This document shows positions 23,903 through 32,937 of a DNA stretch of 41,985 nt, in pieces. Each line of letters starts with the position of its first letter. Position 1 is the first letter of the stretch. The position numbers and the translations under genes were made by a program. This DNA is from Lachnospiraceae bacterium (lineage in GTDB: Bacteria; Bacillota; Clostridia; Lachnospirales; Lachnospiraceae). A model generated the notes under the pieces. The model ran no database searches, was not told the origin of the DNA, and saw nothing but the letters and a program-made list of their open reading frames with translations. The DNA lies in assembly GCA_009774215.1 (NCBI GenBank), contig VSNH01000013.1:1-41985 (forward strand), written 5' to 3'.

Positions 23903-24919
23903 TTATTCATTGCTTAATGCAATAAACTTCTCAAGCGTCTCCGACGCCTTCCCGGAGTCGATGATCTCCGACGCCAGCTTCACGCCGTCCGCCATGCTCT
24001 CCGCTTTGCCGCCGATATAGAGAGCCGCCCCCGCATTCATCAGCACGGCGTTCCTCTTGTGCCCCTTTTCACCGCTTAATATATCGCATGTTATTTTTGC
24101 ATTTTCCTCCGGCGTGCCGCCCTCCAGATCAACCTTTGTGCACCGCGCGAACCCGAAGTCCTCCGGGCAGACGGTGTAGGTCTTAAACCAGCCGTCCTTA
24201 AACTCGCATATGGTCGTAGGCGCGCTCATGGAAATCTCATCCAGCTTATCCTTTCCATACACCACCATGCCGCGCTCCACGCCGAGACTGATCAGCACCT
24301 GCGCCAGCGGCTCCGCCAGGTACTCGTCGTACACGCCGAGCAGCTGCCGCTTCGGGCTGCCCGGATTCGTCAGCGGCCCAAGTATATTGAACACCGTGCG
24401 GAAACCGAGCTCCTTGCGGATCGCGCCCACATACTTCATGGAAGTGTGATACTTCTGCGCAAAGAAGAAGCACATGCCGACTTCCTGCAAAAGCTTCACA
24501 CACAGCGCCGGACTCTGCTCAATGTTGACGCCCAGCGCCTCCAGGCAGTCTGCCGTGCCGCACTTGGAGGACGCCGCGCGGTTGCCGTGTTTGGCCACCT
24601 TCATACCGCCCGCCGCGCACACAAGCGCTGAGGTGGTGGAGATATTGAAGCTGTGGGCATTGTCCCCGCCGGTACCCACGATCTCAAAAAGTTCCATATC
24701 AGTCTCCACCTTGGTCGCGTGATCCCGCATGGCCGCCGCGCACCCGGCAATCTCATCCGTTGTCTCCGCTTTCGCGCTCTTGGTGGAGAGCGCCGCCAGA
24801 AAGGCCGCGTTCTGGGTGGGGGTGGTCTCCCCGCTCATAATCTCGTTCATCACGGCGTAAGCCTCGTCGTAGGTGAGATCCCCTTTGTTTACGATTTTTA
24901 CGATCGCTTCCTTAATCAT
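23903..24919 (-). CDS. trpD: Anthranilate phosphoribosyltransferase
   Basis: 338 residues. It transfers phosphoribose from PRPP to anthranilate. The nucleoside-phosphorylase-like fold is shown by the N-terminal helical domain (GDLTYDEAYAVMNEIMSGE), the PRPP loop GTGGDNAHSFNISTTSALV, KHGNRAASSKCGTAD, and RTVFNILGPLTNPG. ATG 24919 follows GGAGGAAAG; the upstream in-frame ATG at 24943 has no ribosome site. The gaps to trpC (119 bp) and trpG (158 bp) hold no recognisable features. Confidence 0.97.
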   Translation of the reverse strand: MIKEAIVKIVNKGDLTYDEAYAVMNEIMSGETTPTQNAAFLAALSTKSAKAETTDEIAGCAAAMRDHATKVETDMELFEIVGTGGDNAHSFNISTTSALVCAAGGMKVAKHGNRAASSKCGTADCLEALGVNIEQSPALCVKLLQEVGMCFFFAQKYHTSMKYVGAIRKELGFRTVFNILGPLTNPGSPKRQLLGVYDEYLAEPLAQVLISLGVERGMVVYGKDKLDEISMSAPTTICEFKDGWFKTYTVCPEDFGFARCTKVDLEGGTPEENAKITCDILSGEKGHKRNAVLMNAGAALYIGGKAESMADGVKLASEIIDSGKASETLEKFIALSNE

Positions 24920-25077
24920 AGTCTTTCCTCCATTCCGAGGCATTTCAAACCGCTTTGGCTTGCAATGTCTTCATATTATGTAAACCCTTTTCCTCCTCTA
25001 TCCTTGTATGCACCGAAAAACATATCCTGCTTATCTCATTGTCGGTACTCCTCTGCATGCAATAACAGTGTGTCCAT

Positions 25078-25644
25078 CTATGACGCCAAAAAATTCTTAA
25101 GCACCTGCTTCCCTTCCGGCGTCATAATGGACTCCGGGTGAAACTGTACGCCGTAAATCGGATAGTGCCTGTGCTGCACCGCCATCACTTCCCCGTCCGC
25201 CGTACGCGCCGTGACACACAGACAGTCCGGCATCGTGCGCTCATCCGCCGCCAGCGAATGGTATCTGGCCACTGCCATCCCCTCCGGGCATCCGCGAAAC
25301 AGGGGACATTCCCTGGCAAACGTAATTCTTGACTGCTTGCCGTGCATCAGCTCCTTCGCATAGGTCACAACCGCGCCAAAGGCTGCGCAAATGGCCTGAT
25401 GCCCCAGGCAGACGCCCAATGTGGGGATTTCCTTTCCAAGAATCTTCGCCGCTTCCACTATGATTCCCGCATCTTCCGGCCTCCCCGGTCCGGGCGAGAG
25501 AATGATCCGCTCCGGCGCAAGCGCCTTGATCTCCTCCACCGTCATCTCATCGTTGCGGATCACCCGGATATCGGGGTTGATCTCACCCACAAGCTGATAG
25601 AGGTTGTAGGAAAAACTGTCATAGTTATCGATCAACAATATCAT
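25078..25644 (-). CDS. trpG: Anthranilate synthase glutaminase component
   Basis: 188 residues, a class I glutamine amidotransferase supplying ammonia to TrpE. NYDSFSYNLYQLV near the start, LSPGPGRPEDAG, nucleophile Cys79 in GVCLGHQAIC, and the His169/Glu171 pair in VQFHPESI. ATG 25644 follows AAAGGAGG at ideal spacing. The sequence alone could also be PabA. Its place directly after trpE assigns it to tryptophan synthesis, though it may serve both pathways if no pabA exists elsewhere. Confidence 0.95.
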   Translation of the reverse strand: MILLIDNYDSFSYNLYQLVGEINPDIRVIRNDEMTVEEIKALAPERIILSPGPGRPEDAGIIVEAAKILGKEIPTLGVCLGHQAICAAFGAVVTYAKELMHGKQSRITFARECPLFRGCPEGMAVARYHSLAADERTMPDCLCVTARTADGEVMAVQHRHYPIYGVQFHPESIMTPEGKQVLKNFLAS

Positions 25645-25706
25645 GTCTGCCTCCTTTCCAAAGTGCCGCTCATCCATTGTCCTGCCGATATAATCTCATG
25701 CACCGC

Positions 25707-27170
25707 TCACTCCTCTTCCTGCCCCAGCTCTAAAGCACGGATCACCGCCTTCGCCTTATTGATACACTCGTTATACTCCTTTTGGGGGTCGGAGTCGGCC
25801 ACAATCCCCGCTCCGCTTCTGACAAACACATGCCCATTCTTCTTGTAAGCAATGCGGATGGCAATGCAGGTGTCCATGTTTCCGGTAAAATCTATATATC
25901 CGATGGCTCCACCGTAAATGCCCCGCTTGTTGTTTTCCAATTCCCCGATCAGCTGGCAGGCCCTGATCTTCGGCGCACCGGACAAGGTTCCCGCGGGCAG
26001 TACCGCTTCGATGGCGTCCAGCGCGTCAAACTCTTCCCGGATCTCTCCCCTCACCGTGGAGCCGATGTGCATCACATGAGAATATCGCTCTACGGAATGC
26101 AGCTTTTCCACCGCTACCGTACCGAATTTACTGATCTTCCCCAGATCATTGCGACCAAGATCCACCAACATGTTGTGCTCCGCCAGCTCCTTCTCATCCG
26201 CAAGCAGCTCCCGCTCAAGTCTCTCGTCCTCCTCCTGCGTCTTTCCCCGCGGCTTTGTCCCCGCCAGCGGAAAGGTGTGGAGCACGCCGTCCTCCAGCTT
26301 TACCAGCGTCTCCGGGGAAGCCCCCGCCACCTCCACGTCCGTGCCCGAAAAATAAAACATGTAAGGCGACGGATTCATGGTGCGCAGCACCCGGTATGTA
26401 TTTAACAGACTTCCCTCAAAAGGCGCCTCCAGCCTGTTGGAAAGGACAATCTGAAAAATATCCCCCTCCCGTATATGGCACTTCGCCTGCTCTACAATAC
26501 CGCAGTACGCCGCCTCGTCAAACAGGGGTGTCACCCTGCCGAGAAGCCGCCCCGCCTCCTCCTCTTTCTTCTCCCCTGTCCGAAGCAGGCTGACAAGCTG
26601 CCGCAATTCGTAAATTGCCTTATTGTAACCTGCCTCCCCTTCCGCAAGTGACATATTTACTATCAAAATAATCTTCTGCCTGAAATTGTCAAAAGCAATC
26701 ACCTTGTCAAAAAGCATCAGATCCACATTCTTGAACGCCTCCGTATCCTGCACACCCACACGGATTGACGGTTCGCTGTAACCCAGATAATCATAGGAAA
26801 AATATCCCACCAGGCCGCCGGTAAAAGAGGGCAGATAATCAAAGCGCGGACTTTTATATTCGGAGAGAATCTGTCTGAGCTGCGCGGACGGGTCTTCCGT
26901 ATGCAGGGTCACATCCCCCGCCTTCATTTCCCCGTCCAGACAGGTAATTTCCAATTTCGGGTCATACCCCAGAAATGTATAACGTCCCCACTTTTCCTTC
27001 TCCGCCACCGATTCCAGCAGATAGCAGTGGGTAGATACATTTTTCAGAGTCCTGAGCGCCTCGATGGGCGTACAGATATCCGAGAGCATCTCACAGCTCA
27101 CGGGAACTACTTTGTATTCCCCGGCGGCCGCAATCTTTTTCACTTCTTCCATGGACGGTAAAAATTTCAT
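25707..27170 (-). CDS. trpE: Anthranilate synthase component I
   Basis: 487 residues. It converts chorismate to anthranilate with ammonia from TrpG. The N-terminal feedback-binding domain contains the LLES motif (HCYLLESVAEKEKWGRYTF). The chorismate-binding domain has GDIFQIVLSNRLEAPF, AGASPETLVKLEDG, TFPLAGTKPRG, DLGRNDLGKI, GTLSGAPKIRACQLI, and IRAGAGIVADSDP-like end motifs. ATG 27170 follows AAAGGAGCGCCC. It is the first gene of the operon, directly after the T-box leader. Confidence 0.97.
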   Translation of the reverse strand: MKFLPSMEEVKKIAAAGEYKVVPVSCEMLSDICTPIEALRTLKNVSTHCYLLESVAEKEKWGRYTFLGYDPKLEITCLDGEMKAGDVTLHTEDPSAQLRQILSEYKSPRFDYLPSFTGGLVGYFSYDYLGYSEPSIRVGVQDTEAFKNVDLMLFDKVIAFDNFRQKIILIVNMSLAEGEAGYNKAIYELRQLVSLLRTGEKKEEEAGRLLGRVTPLFDEAAYCGIVEQAKCHIREGDIFQIVLSNRLEAPFEGSLLNTYRVLRTMNPSPYMFYFSGTDVEVAGASPETLVKLEDGVLHTFPLAGTKPRGKTQEEDERLERELLADEKELAEHNMLVDLGRNDLGKISKFGTVAVEKLHSVERYSHVMHIGSTVRGEIREEFDALDAIEAVLPAGTLSGAPKIRACQLIGELENNKRGIYGGAIGYIDFTGNMDTCIAIRIAYKKNGHVFVRSGAGIVADSDPQKEYNECINKAKAVIRALELGQEEE

Positions 27171-27236
27171 GGGCGCTCCTTTCTTACTCCGTAACAGTTC
27201 AGCCTTTGGCTTCGCCGTTACCTTACTCTTAAACGC

Positions 27237-27273
27237 AAAAAGTCCTTGACAAAACCTAAGTCTTGTCAAGGAC
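27237..27273 (-). terminator. Terminator hairpin of the trp T-box leader
   Basis: GTCCTTGACAA pairs perfectly with TTGTCAAGGAC (11 bp) around a 10-nt loop. On the minus strand the stem is followed by TTTTTGCG. It lies 67 bp before the trpE start and would form when charged tRNA-Trp cannot stabilise the antiterminator. Confidence 0.92.
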
Positions 27274-27525
27274 GAATCGTTTCAATCCGCGGTGCCACCT
27301 TGATTCACGGGAAACTCCCGTGCCCTTAGCAGGATACCAGCATATCCCCGGCAACTGACGTATGCCACACGTTGCAGAATACTCTGCGCCTCCGCGCATT
27401 TGACTGCACCCTCAGCGGTCCATTTGATGACTTGTTTCTTACCTGATCTCAGCAGCACAGGCTCTCTGTAAAGGCATCATCACCGTTATCTCCGCTTCAA
27501 CGGTTTAACTCGTTAAATTTTCTAT
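27237..27525 (-). promoter_or_regulatory. T-box riboswitch, tryptophan-specific
   Basis: Leader RNA that senses uncharged tRNA and controls trp transcription by antitermination. The conserved T-box AAGGTGGCACCGCG is at 27288-27301 on the minus strand, directly before the terminator at 27237-27273. A TGG tryptophan codon in the expected specifier-loop context (AAATGGACCGC) is at 27420-27422. The leader starts a few bases after the promoter at 27526-27554. Established T-box behaviour predicts read-through into trpE-A when tryptophan is scarce. Confidence 0.92.
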
Positions 27526-27554
27526 AGAATACCATCTGAAAATAGAACTGTCAA
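27526..27554 (-). promoter_or_regulatory. trp operon promoter
   Basis: On the minus strand TTGACA (27549-27554) and TATTCT (27526-27531) are 17 bp apart, with TGG just before the -10 box. The -35 is only 23 bp after the purL stop, so no purL terminator fits between. Any purL read-through would have to stop at the T-box. Confidence 0.85.
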
Positions 27555-27577
27555 GGGGTCGCGAAAAATTTATACCA

Positions 27578-30500
27578 TCATGATTTGAAATACGCAACGC
27601 CGCTCTCAAAGATCTTCATATCCTGATTGCCAAAAATATTCACCGCCACACAGTCGCCTATTCTCTCCGCATGCGCCATCTTACCCAAGATACGCCCATC
27701 CGGGGAAGTAATACCCTCGATGGACGCGTAGGAACCGTTGATGTTCCACTCCTCGTCCATGGACACATTGCCGTCGGCATCCGCATACTGGGTCGCTACC
27801 TGTCCGTTTGCAAACAGTCGGTCAATCCACTCTTTCGGCGCCACAAACCGTCCCTCGCCGTGAGATGCTGGGTTTACATAAGTCTGGCCCAATTCCGCCC
27901 CCGCAAGCCACGGCGACTTGTCGGATACCACCTTCAAATAAGCCATCTTGGAAATAAGACGGTTTACCGTATTGAAGGTCAGGGTCGGCGAATCCGCCTC
28001 CTGCCCCCGGATCTCCCCGTAAGGCACAAGCCCCAGCTTGATCAGCGCCTGAAAACCGTTACAGATTCCCAGCGCAAGGCCGTCTCTCTCGTTTAAAAGC
28101 TTCATCACCGCTTCCCTCATTTTCTCATTCTGGAAAGCGGTCGCAAAGAACTTGGCGGAACCGTCCGGCTCGTCGCCCGCGGAAAAACCGCCGGGAAACA
28201 TAATGATCTGCGCCTGCCCGATTGCCTCCTCAAAGGCCTCCACGCTCTCTCTGATATCCGCCACGTTCCGGTTCTTGAACACCTTTACGACGGTCTCCGC
28301 TCCGGCTCTTTCAAAAGCCTGCGCACTGTCGTACTCACAGTTCGTACCCGGGAATACCGGTATAAATACCGTGGGCTTCGCCACTTTATTTTTGCACACA
28401 TAGATATTGTCCGCCCGGTACAGCTCTGACGCCACCAGGCTCTTATCCCTGCCCGCCGTATAGGGAAATACCTTGTCAAGCTTATCGCGCCATACCTGCA
28501 CCGCCTCGTCCCCGTCAATTTTCATGGAGCCGTAAGTAAACGCGCCGTCCGCCGTCACTGTTCCGATCTCCTCATAGGAAATCCCCAATGCCTTCAAGTG
28601 GTGTACCTCTTTTGCGGGCATCTCCGCCACGATATCACCGAGACCGTTATCGAACAGGTACTCCGTCTTATAAGAGGAATCCACCGCCACGCCGAGACCG
28701 TTTCCGAAGGCCATCTTGCTCACAGCCGCCGCCACGCCCTTTGCGTCAAGCGCATAGGCCGCAACGATCTTTCTCTTTTTAAACTTAACCGGCATTCCAT
28801 TTATGACTTCTATGTCAGTATACTCTGACATTAATGTCATGATCTTGTCATAAAGTGTCATAACCTCTTCATAGACCGGCAGATCATAGGCGTCTCTCGG
28901 TATACGGAACCGCACGAGACGATCACCCGGATATTTCAATTCGGGGGTAACGATATTACCGCCCTTATTTATATTGACCGCAAAGGACACCAGCGTAGGA
29001 GGCACGTCGATGTCGTTGAAGGTGCCGGACATGGAATCCTTGCCGCCGATGGAAGGCAGTCCGTACTTCATCTGGGCATCATAAGCGCCGAGCAGCGCCG
29101 CAAACGGCTGGCTCCAGCGGGACGGCTCCTCGCTCATGCGCCGGAAATACTCCTGAAAAGTAAACCGGATCGTCCTGTAATCTCCGCCGTTTGCCACAAT
29201 CTTCGCCATGGACTCCGTCACCGCGTAAACCGCGCCGTGGTACGGGCTCCAGCTCGACAGGTAAGGGTCGAAACCGTAACTCATCATGGTTACGGTGTCC
29301 GTCTTTCCCGAAAGAACAGGGAGCTTCGCCACCATAGCCTGCGTCTCCGTCAGCTGATACTTGCCGCCGTAAGGCATAAACACGCTGCCCGCACCGATGG
29401 ACGCGTCAAACATTTCCACAAGCCCCTTCTGGGAGCAAACATTCAGATCATCCAGCAGAGAAAGCCACGCCGCCTTCACATCCTTACGTGCCACAGCCTC
29501 CGCCACCGCGGGCGTCGCAATCTTTTTCAGATAATCTTCCTTTTCATCGGGAATCTCCACAAAAACATCCGTCTCCTGATGTGCGCCGTTGGTATTCAGA
29601 AACGCCCTCGACAGATCCACGATTTTCTTCCCGCGCCATTTGAGCACCAGACGGGGTTCCTTGGTGACTACCGCCACAGGCACCGCTTCCAGATTCTCCT
29701 GCGCCGCATAGCCAAGGAACCTGTCTACGTCTTCCGGCGCTACCACCACAGCCATACGCTCCTGAGACTCGGAGATCGCAAGCTCCGTCCCGTCCAGACC
29801 CGCATACTTTTTCGGCACCTTGTCCAGATCCACAACAAGCCCGTCCGCCAGTTCACCGATGGCCACAGACACACCGCCCGCGCCGAAGTCATTACATTTC
29901 TTGATCAGACGGCTCACTTCCTCACGCCTGAACAGCCTCTGTATTTTTCTCTCCGTGGGCGCGTTGCCTTTCTGTACCTCCGCACCGCACGTATCAATGG
30001 ATTTCTCCGTATGCACCTTGGAGGATCCTGTCGCGCCGCCACAGCCGTCGCGCCCGGTTCTGCCGCCCAGAAGGATAATGATATCGTCCGGGTCGGAATT
30101 TTCTCTGATTACGTTCTTTCTCGGCGCCGCCCCCATCACCGCGCCGATCTCCATACGCTTCGCCACATAGTTCGGATGATAAATCTCTTTGACCAACCCG
30201 GTCGCCAGACCGATCTGGTTACCGTAGGAAGAATAGCCGTCCGCCGCGCCGCGCACCAGCTTTTTCTGGGGCAGTTTTCCTTTCAGTGTATCCGCCACCG
30301 GCACCGTGGGATCCGCCGCGCCGGTCACGCGCATCGCTTGATAGACATATCCTCTGCCGGAGAGAGGATCGCGGATCGCGCCGCCAAGGCACGTTGCCGC
30401 GCCGCCGAAAGGCTCGATCTCCGTCGGATGGTTGTGGGTTTCGTTCTTGAAAAAGACAAGCCACTCCTCCGTCACGGGGCCTTCGCCGTAGTCCATCTCC

Positions 30501-31435
30501 ACCGGCACCACCACGGAGCAGGCGTTAATCTCATCGGACTCTTCCATATCATCGAGCTTCCCGTCCTTTTTTAACTTCCGCATCGCCATCAGCGCCAGAT
30601 CCATCAGGCAGACAAACTTATCATCCCTGCCTGCGAAAATCTCTTCCCTCGTCTTAAGGTAATCCTGATACGCATTCTCAATCGGCTCCCGGTAACGTCC
30701 CTCCCCGAAGCTCACATTCTTAAGCTCCGTGGAAAAAGTCGTATGACGGCAGTGATCGGACCAGTACGTATCCAGCACGCGGATCTCCGTCATCGTGGGA
30801 TCCCTGTGTTCCTCCCCTTTATAATAGTTCTGAATATGCAGAAAATCCTTGAACGTCATCGCCAGTCCAAGGGAATCGTAGAGCTTCTTCAAATCGCTCT
30901 CCGGCATCGCGGCAAACCCGTCAAACACCGCCACATCCGCAGGCTCCTCGTAGGCCATTTCCAGCGTCTCCGGTTTCACCATGCCCGTCTCTCTCGAATC
31001 CACCGGATTGATACAGTAAGCCTTGATCCGCGCCAGTTCCTCTTCTGTGACATTTCCGTTGACCAGATAAGTCACAGCCGTTCTGATAATCGGTTCCTCG
31101 TCCTCTTTTAAAAACTGCACGCACTGTACCGCGGAATCCGCCCTCTGGTCAAACTGCCCCGGCAGAAACTCCACGGAAAAGACATATCCGTTTTCCGGAA
31201 TCTCTATATTTTCCCGATATAAAATATCCACAGGCGGTTCCGAAAACACTGTGAGACAGGCTTTCTCAAACACTTCGTCCGAGATATTCTCCACATCATA
31301 ACGGATGAAAACCCGCACCTGCTCCACGCTCCCTATGCCAAGAAAACTCTCGATCTCCTCCTTAAGCTCCCTGGCCTTAACCGCATAAGGTTCCTTTTTT
31401 TCCACGTAAATTCGCCTGACATTTCCCATAGTCAT
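27578..31435 (-). CDS. purL: Phosphoribosylformylglycinamidine synthase, PurL-PurQ single chain
   Basis: 1,285 residues. It makes FGAM from FGAR, ATP and glutamine in purine synthesis. Order: an N-terminal PurS-like region (KKEPYAVKARELKEEIESFL...), two AIRS-type ATP-binding halves (ETHNHPTEIEPFGGAATCLG, DGCGGATGSSKV, GGKDSMSGTFND), and a C-terminal glutaminase domain (FPGTNCEYDSAQAFERAGAE; nucleophile Cys in GICNGFQALIKLG; a HGEGRF loop). The fusion replaces separate purS, purL and purQ. ATG 31435 follows GAGGGAGG. Another ATG is two codons further in. Confidence 0.96.
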   Translation of the reverse strand: MTMGNVRRIYVEKKEPYAVKARELKEEIESFLGIGSVEQVRVFIRYDVENISDEVFEKACLTVFSEPPVDILYRENIEIPENGYVFSVEFLPGQFDQRADSAVQCVQFLKEDEEPIIRTAVTYLVNGNVTEEELARIKAYCINPVDSRETGMVKPETLEMAYEEPADVAVFDGFAAMPESDLKKLYDSLGLAMTFKDFLHIQNYYKGEEHRDPTMTEIRVLDTYWSDHCRHTTFSTELKNVSFGEGRYREPIENAYQDYLKTREEIFAGRDDKFVCLMDLALMAMRKLKKDGKLDDMEESDEINACSVVVPVEMDYGEGPVTEEWLVFFKNETHNHPTEIEPFGGAATCLGGAIRDPLSGRGYVYQAMRVTGAADPTVPVADTLKGKLPQKKLVRGAADGYSSYGNQIGLATGLVKEIYHPNYVAKRMEIGAVMGAAPRKNVIRENSDPDDIIILLGGRTGRDGCGGATGSSKVHTEKSIDTCGAEVQKGNAPTERKIQRLFRREEVSRLIKKCNDFGAGGVSVAIGELADGLVVDLDKVPKKYAGLDGTELAISESQERMAVVVAPEDVDRFLGYAAQENLEAVPVAVVTKEPRLVLKWRGKKIVDLSRAFLNTNGAHQETDVFVEIPDEKEDYLKKIATPAVAEAVARKDVKAAWLSLLDDLNVCSQKGLVEMFDASIGAGSVFMPYGGKYQLTETQAMVAKLPVLSGKTDTVTMMSYGFDPYLSSWSPYHGAVYAVTESMAKIVANGGDYRTIRFTFQEYFRRMSEEPSRWSQPFAALLGAYDAQMKYGLPSIGGKDSMSGTFNDIDVPPTLVSFAVNINKGGNIVTPELKYPGDRLVRFRIPRDAYDLPVYEEVMTLYDKIMTLMSEYTDIEVINGMPVKFKKRKIVAAYALDAKGVAAAVSKMAFGNGLGVAVDSSYKTEYLFDNGLGDIVAEMPAKEVHHLKALGISYEEIGTVTADGAFTYGSMKIDGDEAVQVWRDKLDKVFPYTAGRDKSLVASELYRADNIYVCKNKVAKPTVFIPVFPGTNCEYDSAQAFERAGAETVVKVFKNRNVADIRESVEAFEEAIGQAQIIMFPGGFSAGDEPDGSAKFFATAFQNEKMREAVMKLLNERDGLALGICNGFQALIKLGLVPYGEIRGQEADSPTLTFNTVNRLISKMAYLKVVSDKSPWLAGAELGQTYVNPASHGEGRFVAPKEWIDRLFANGQVATQYADADGNVSMDEEWNINGSYASIEGITSPDGRILGKMAHAERIGDCVAVNIFGNQDMKIFESGVAYFKS

Positions 31436-31594
31436 TTTTCCTCCCTCTGCTTCACACAGACTCGAAAGCCCGTACTTACGCACTCTCTGTTTAACTTCGT
31501 CAAACGCTTTCTCGTTAAGGCTCGCAGAAAAACTAATGCCGCTGTCGTCGCAGAGCCTTTTCTGCGACTGTGCTTTGTTTTTCTCTTACGAGCC
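31436..31594 (-). other. Intergenic region with nested inverted repeats, TetR gene to purL
   Basis: GTCGCAGA-GCCTTT-TCTGCGAC is a perfect 8-bp stem (31547-31568). It lies inside a longer pairing between GGCTCG...AGAAAAAC and GTTTTTCT.CGAGCC on the minus strand (about 31520-31590). The combined fold ends in a T-rich segment and may terminate the TetR unit. TTGACG near 31498 could be a purL -35, but no convincing -10 follows. Confidence 0.35.
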
Positions 31595-32179
31595 CTATAT
31601 CTCCGTAATCAGCCCCTGCATAATATAGAGCAGCTGCTCATCCACCATCTTCTCCGTGATACCGAAAGTCTGCGCATTGATTTTAAGCCCCTCCAGCACA
31701 TACATGATATTTGCCGCCGCCCCCTTTGGATTCTCACAATAAAACTCGCCGCTGGCAATGCCCGCCTCAATCAGCTTTTCAATCACTTTGACGCCCGCGT
31801 CAAACTGCCTGCGCAGCATATTGTTCTTATCGGTCGATTTATGAGCGAAGAAATACTCATAGACTGCTACGGTCAAATTATCTTTATTCTGCAAAAGTTC
31901 TTTTTTCTGTTCCTTCAAAAAAAGCGTCAGAATGTCCGCAGCCGTATCCTCCTGTGCAATCCGCTCCGTGAAAACATCGTCCGTCTCGTCCGCCTCCATC
32001 TGCAGCACTTCCATCAGAATCTGATCTGTGCTCTCAAAATACAGATACAGACCGCCGCGGCTGATCTCGCAGGCCTCCACAATATCTTTCATTGTCACAC
32101 TCTTAAATCCTTTTTCCACAAACACCTTCCTGGCCGTGTCCAGTATGTACTTCCTTTTCTGTGCCGATTTTTCTCCCAT
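31595..32179 (-). CDS. TetR/AcrR-family transcriptional regulator
   Basis: 194 residues. The N-terminal TetR DNA-binding domain is clear: KYILDTARKVFVEKGFKSVT, then MKDIVEACEISRGGLYLYFE (helix-turn-helix, residues 27-47). The C-terminal part is all-helical and would bind an unknown ligand and dimerise. It is one of two small genes between the first subtilase and purL, 55 bp downstream of the unidentified ORF at 32235-32753. No target operator was recognised. Confidence 0.92.
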   Translation of the reverse strand: MGEKSAQKRKYILDTARKVFVEKGFKSVTMKDIVEACEISRGGLYLYFESTDQILMEVLQMEADETDDVFTERIAQEDTAADILTLFLKEQKKELLQNKDNLTVAVYEYFFAHKSTDKNNMLRRQFDAGVKVIEKLIEAGIASGEFYCENPKGAAANIMYVLEGLKINAQTFGITEKMVDEQLLYIMQGLITEI

Positions 32180-32234
32180 CGTTTCTTTAATCTCCCTACA
32201 AATATGTACCCTTCAATCCGCCTGCCCCTGCGCC

Positions 32235-32753
32235 TTATTCCTGTTTTTCCTCTTTCTTGACATTGACTACTCTGGTCTGCACAGGGTGATCCCAGAAATC
32301 CAGATTTTCTTTCATCTTCTTAATCACTTTCAGGAAAATACCGTTCTCCACCGCCTCAGACCATCTTCTGCCTTTTCTCATGCCCTCCATCACATATCTG
32401 GAAAGGATGCCTTTTAGCACGTCCATCTCCCGGATATCCGACCTCTTAATGGCCTGAAGCTCATCTTCCAAGACGCAGATCCTGTTTCGCGAATAGATAT
32501 ATCTGTAGTTCCGGTCCATCAGCTTCGTCCGCTGCGCTTCCTTGACGAAGTTCATCAGCGTGCCGTCATATACCGGAAAGGCAATCGAGTGCTGCTCAAT
32601 CCCGGAGCCGGAATAGCTCTGTTGTACCTTCATGCCGTTCTTGCTCTCCAGCCAAGGCAGATAACGGGCCAGCTTCTCCACATCCGCCCTGTATTCATTC
32701 ACCACCTGCTGCCTGTAGGCTATTTCTTCTTTTTCTAACTGTGTCCTATCCAT
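32235..32753 (-). CDS. Conserved hypothetical protein
   Basis: 172 residues, not recognised with confidence. It is charged and helical, beginning MDRTQLEKEEIAYRQQVVNE. It has an aromatic central part (SIAFPVYDGTLMNFVKEAQR, then MDRNYRYIYSRNR), a helical segment (RYVMEGMRKGRRWSEAVENG), and a lysine-rich C-terminus. No signal peptide, membrane segment or metal motif. The length and internal order look like a real cytosolic protein. It is followed on the same strand by the TetR gene. Confidence 0.8.
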   Translation of the reverse strand: MDRTQLEKEEIAYRQQVVNEYRADVEKLARYLPWLESKNGMKVQQSYSGSGIEQHSIAFPVYDGTLMNFVKEAQRTKLMDRNYRYIYSRNRICVLEDELQAIKRSDIREMDVLKGILSRYVMEGMRKGRRWSEAVENGIFLKVIKKMKENLDFWDHPVQTRVVNVKKEEKQE

Positions 32754-32937
32754 GATACCTTATCACTCGCTTCCGTTTTCCAATCAACCAGTCCGCCGCA
32801 AGCAACGGACATCCCTCTTACCTCTTCACAGGCCGCGGCATCCCGACAAGCCTGTCATTTTCAATTTTATCACAAATTATCGAAAAGTACAGTACAAAAA
32901 AAGAGAGTCTTCTTGTGCAACATAACAAAGTGCAGCT

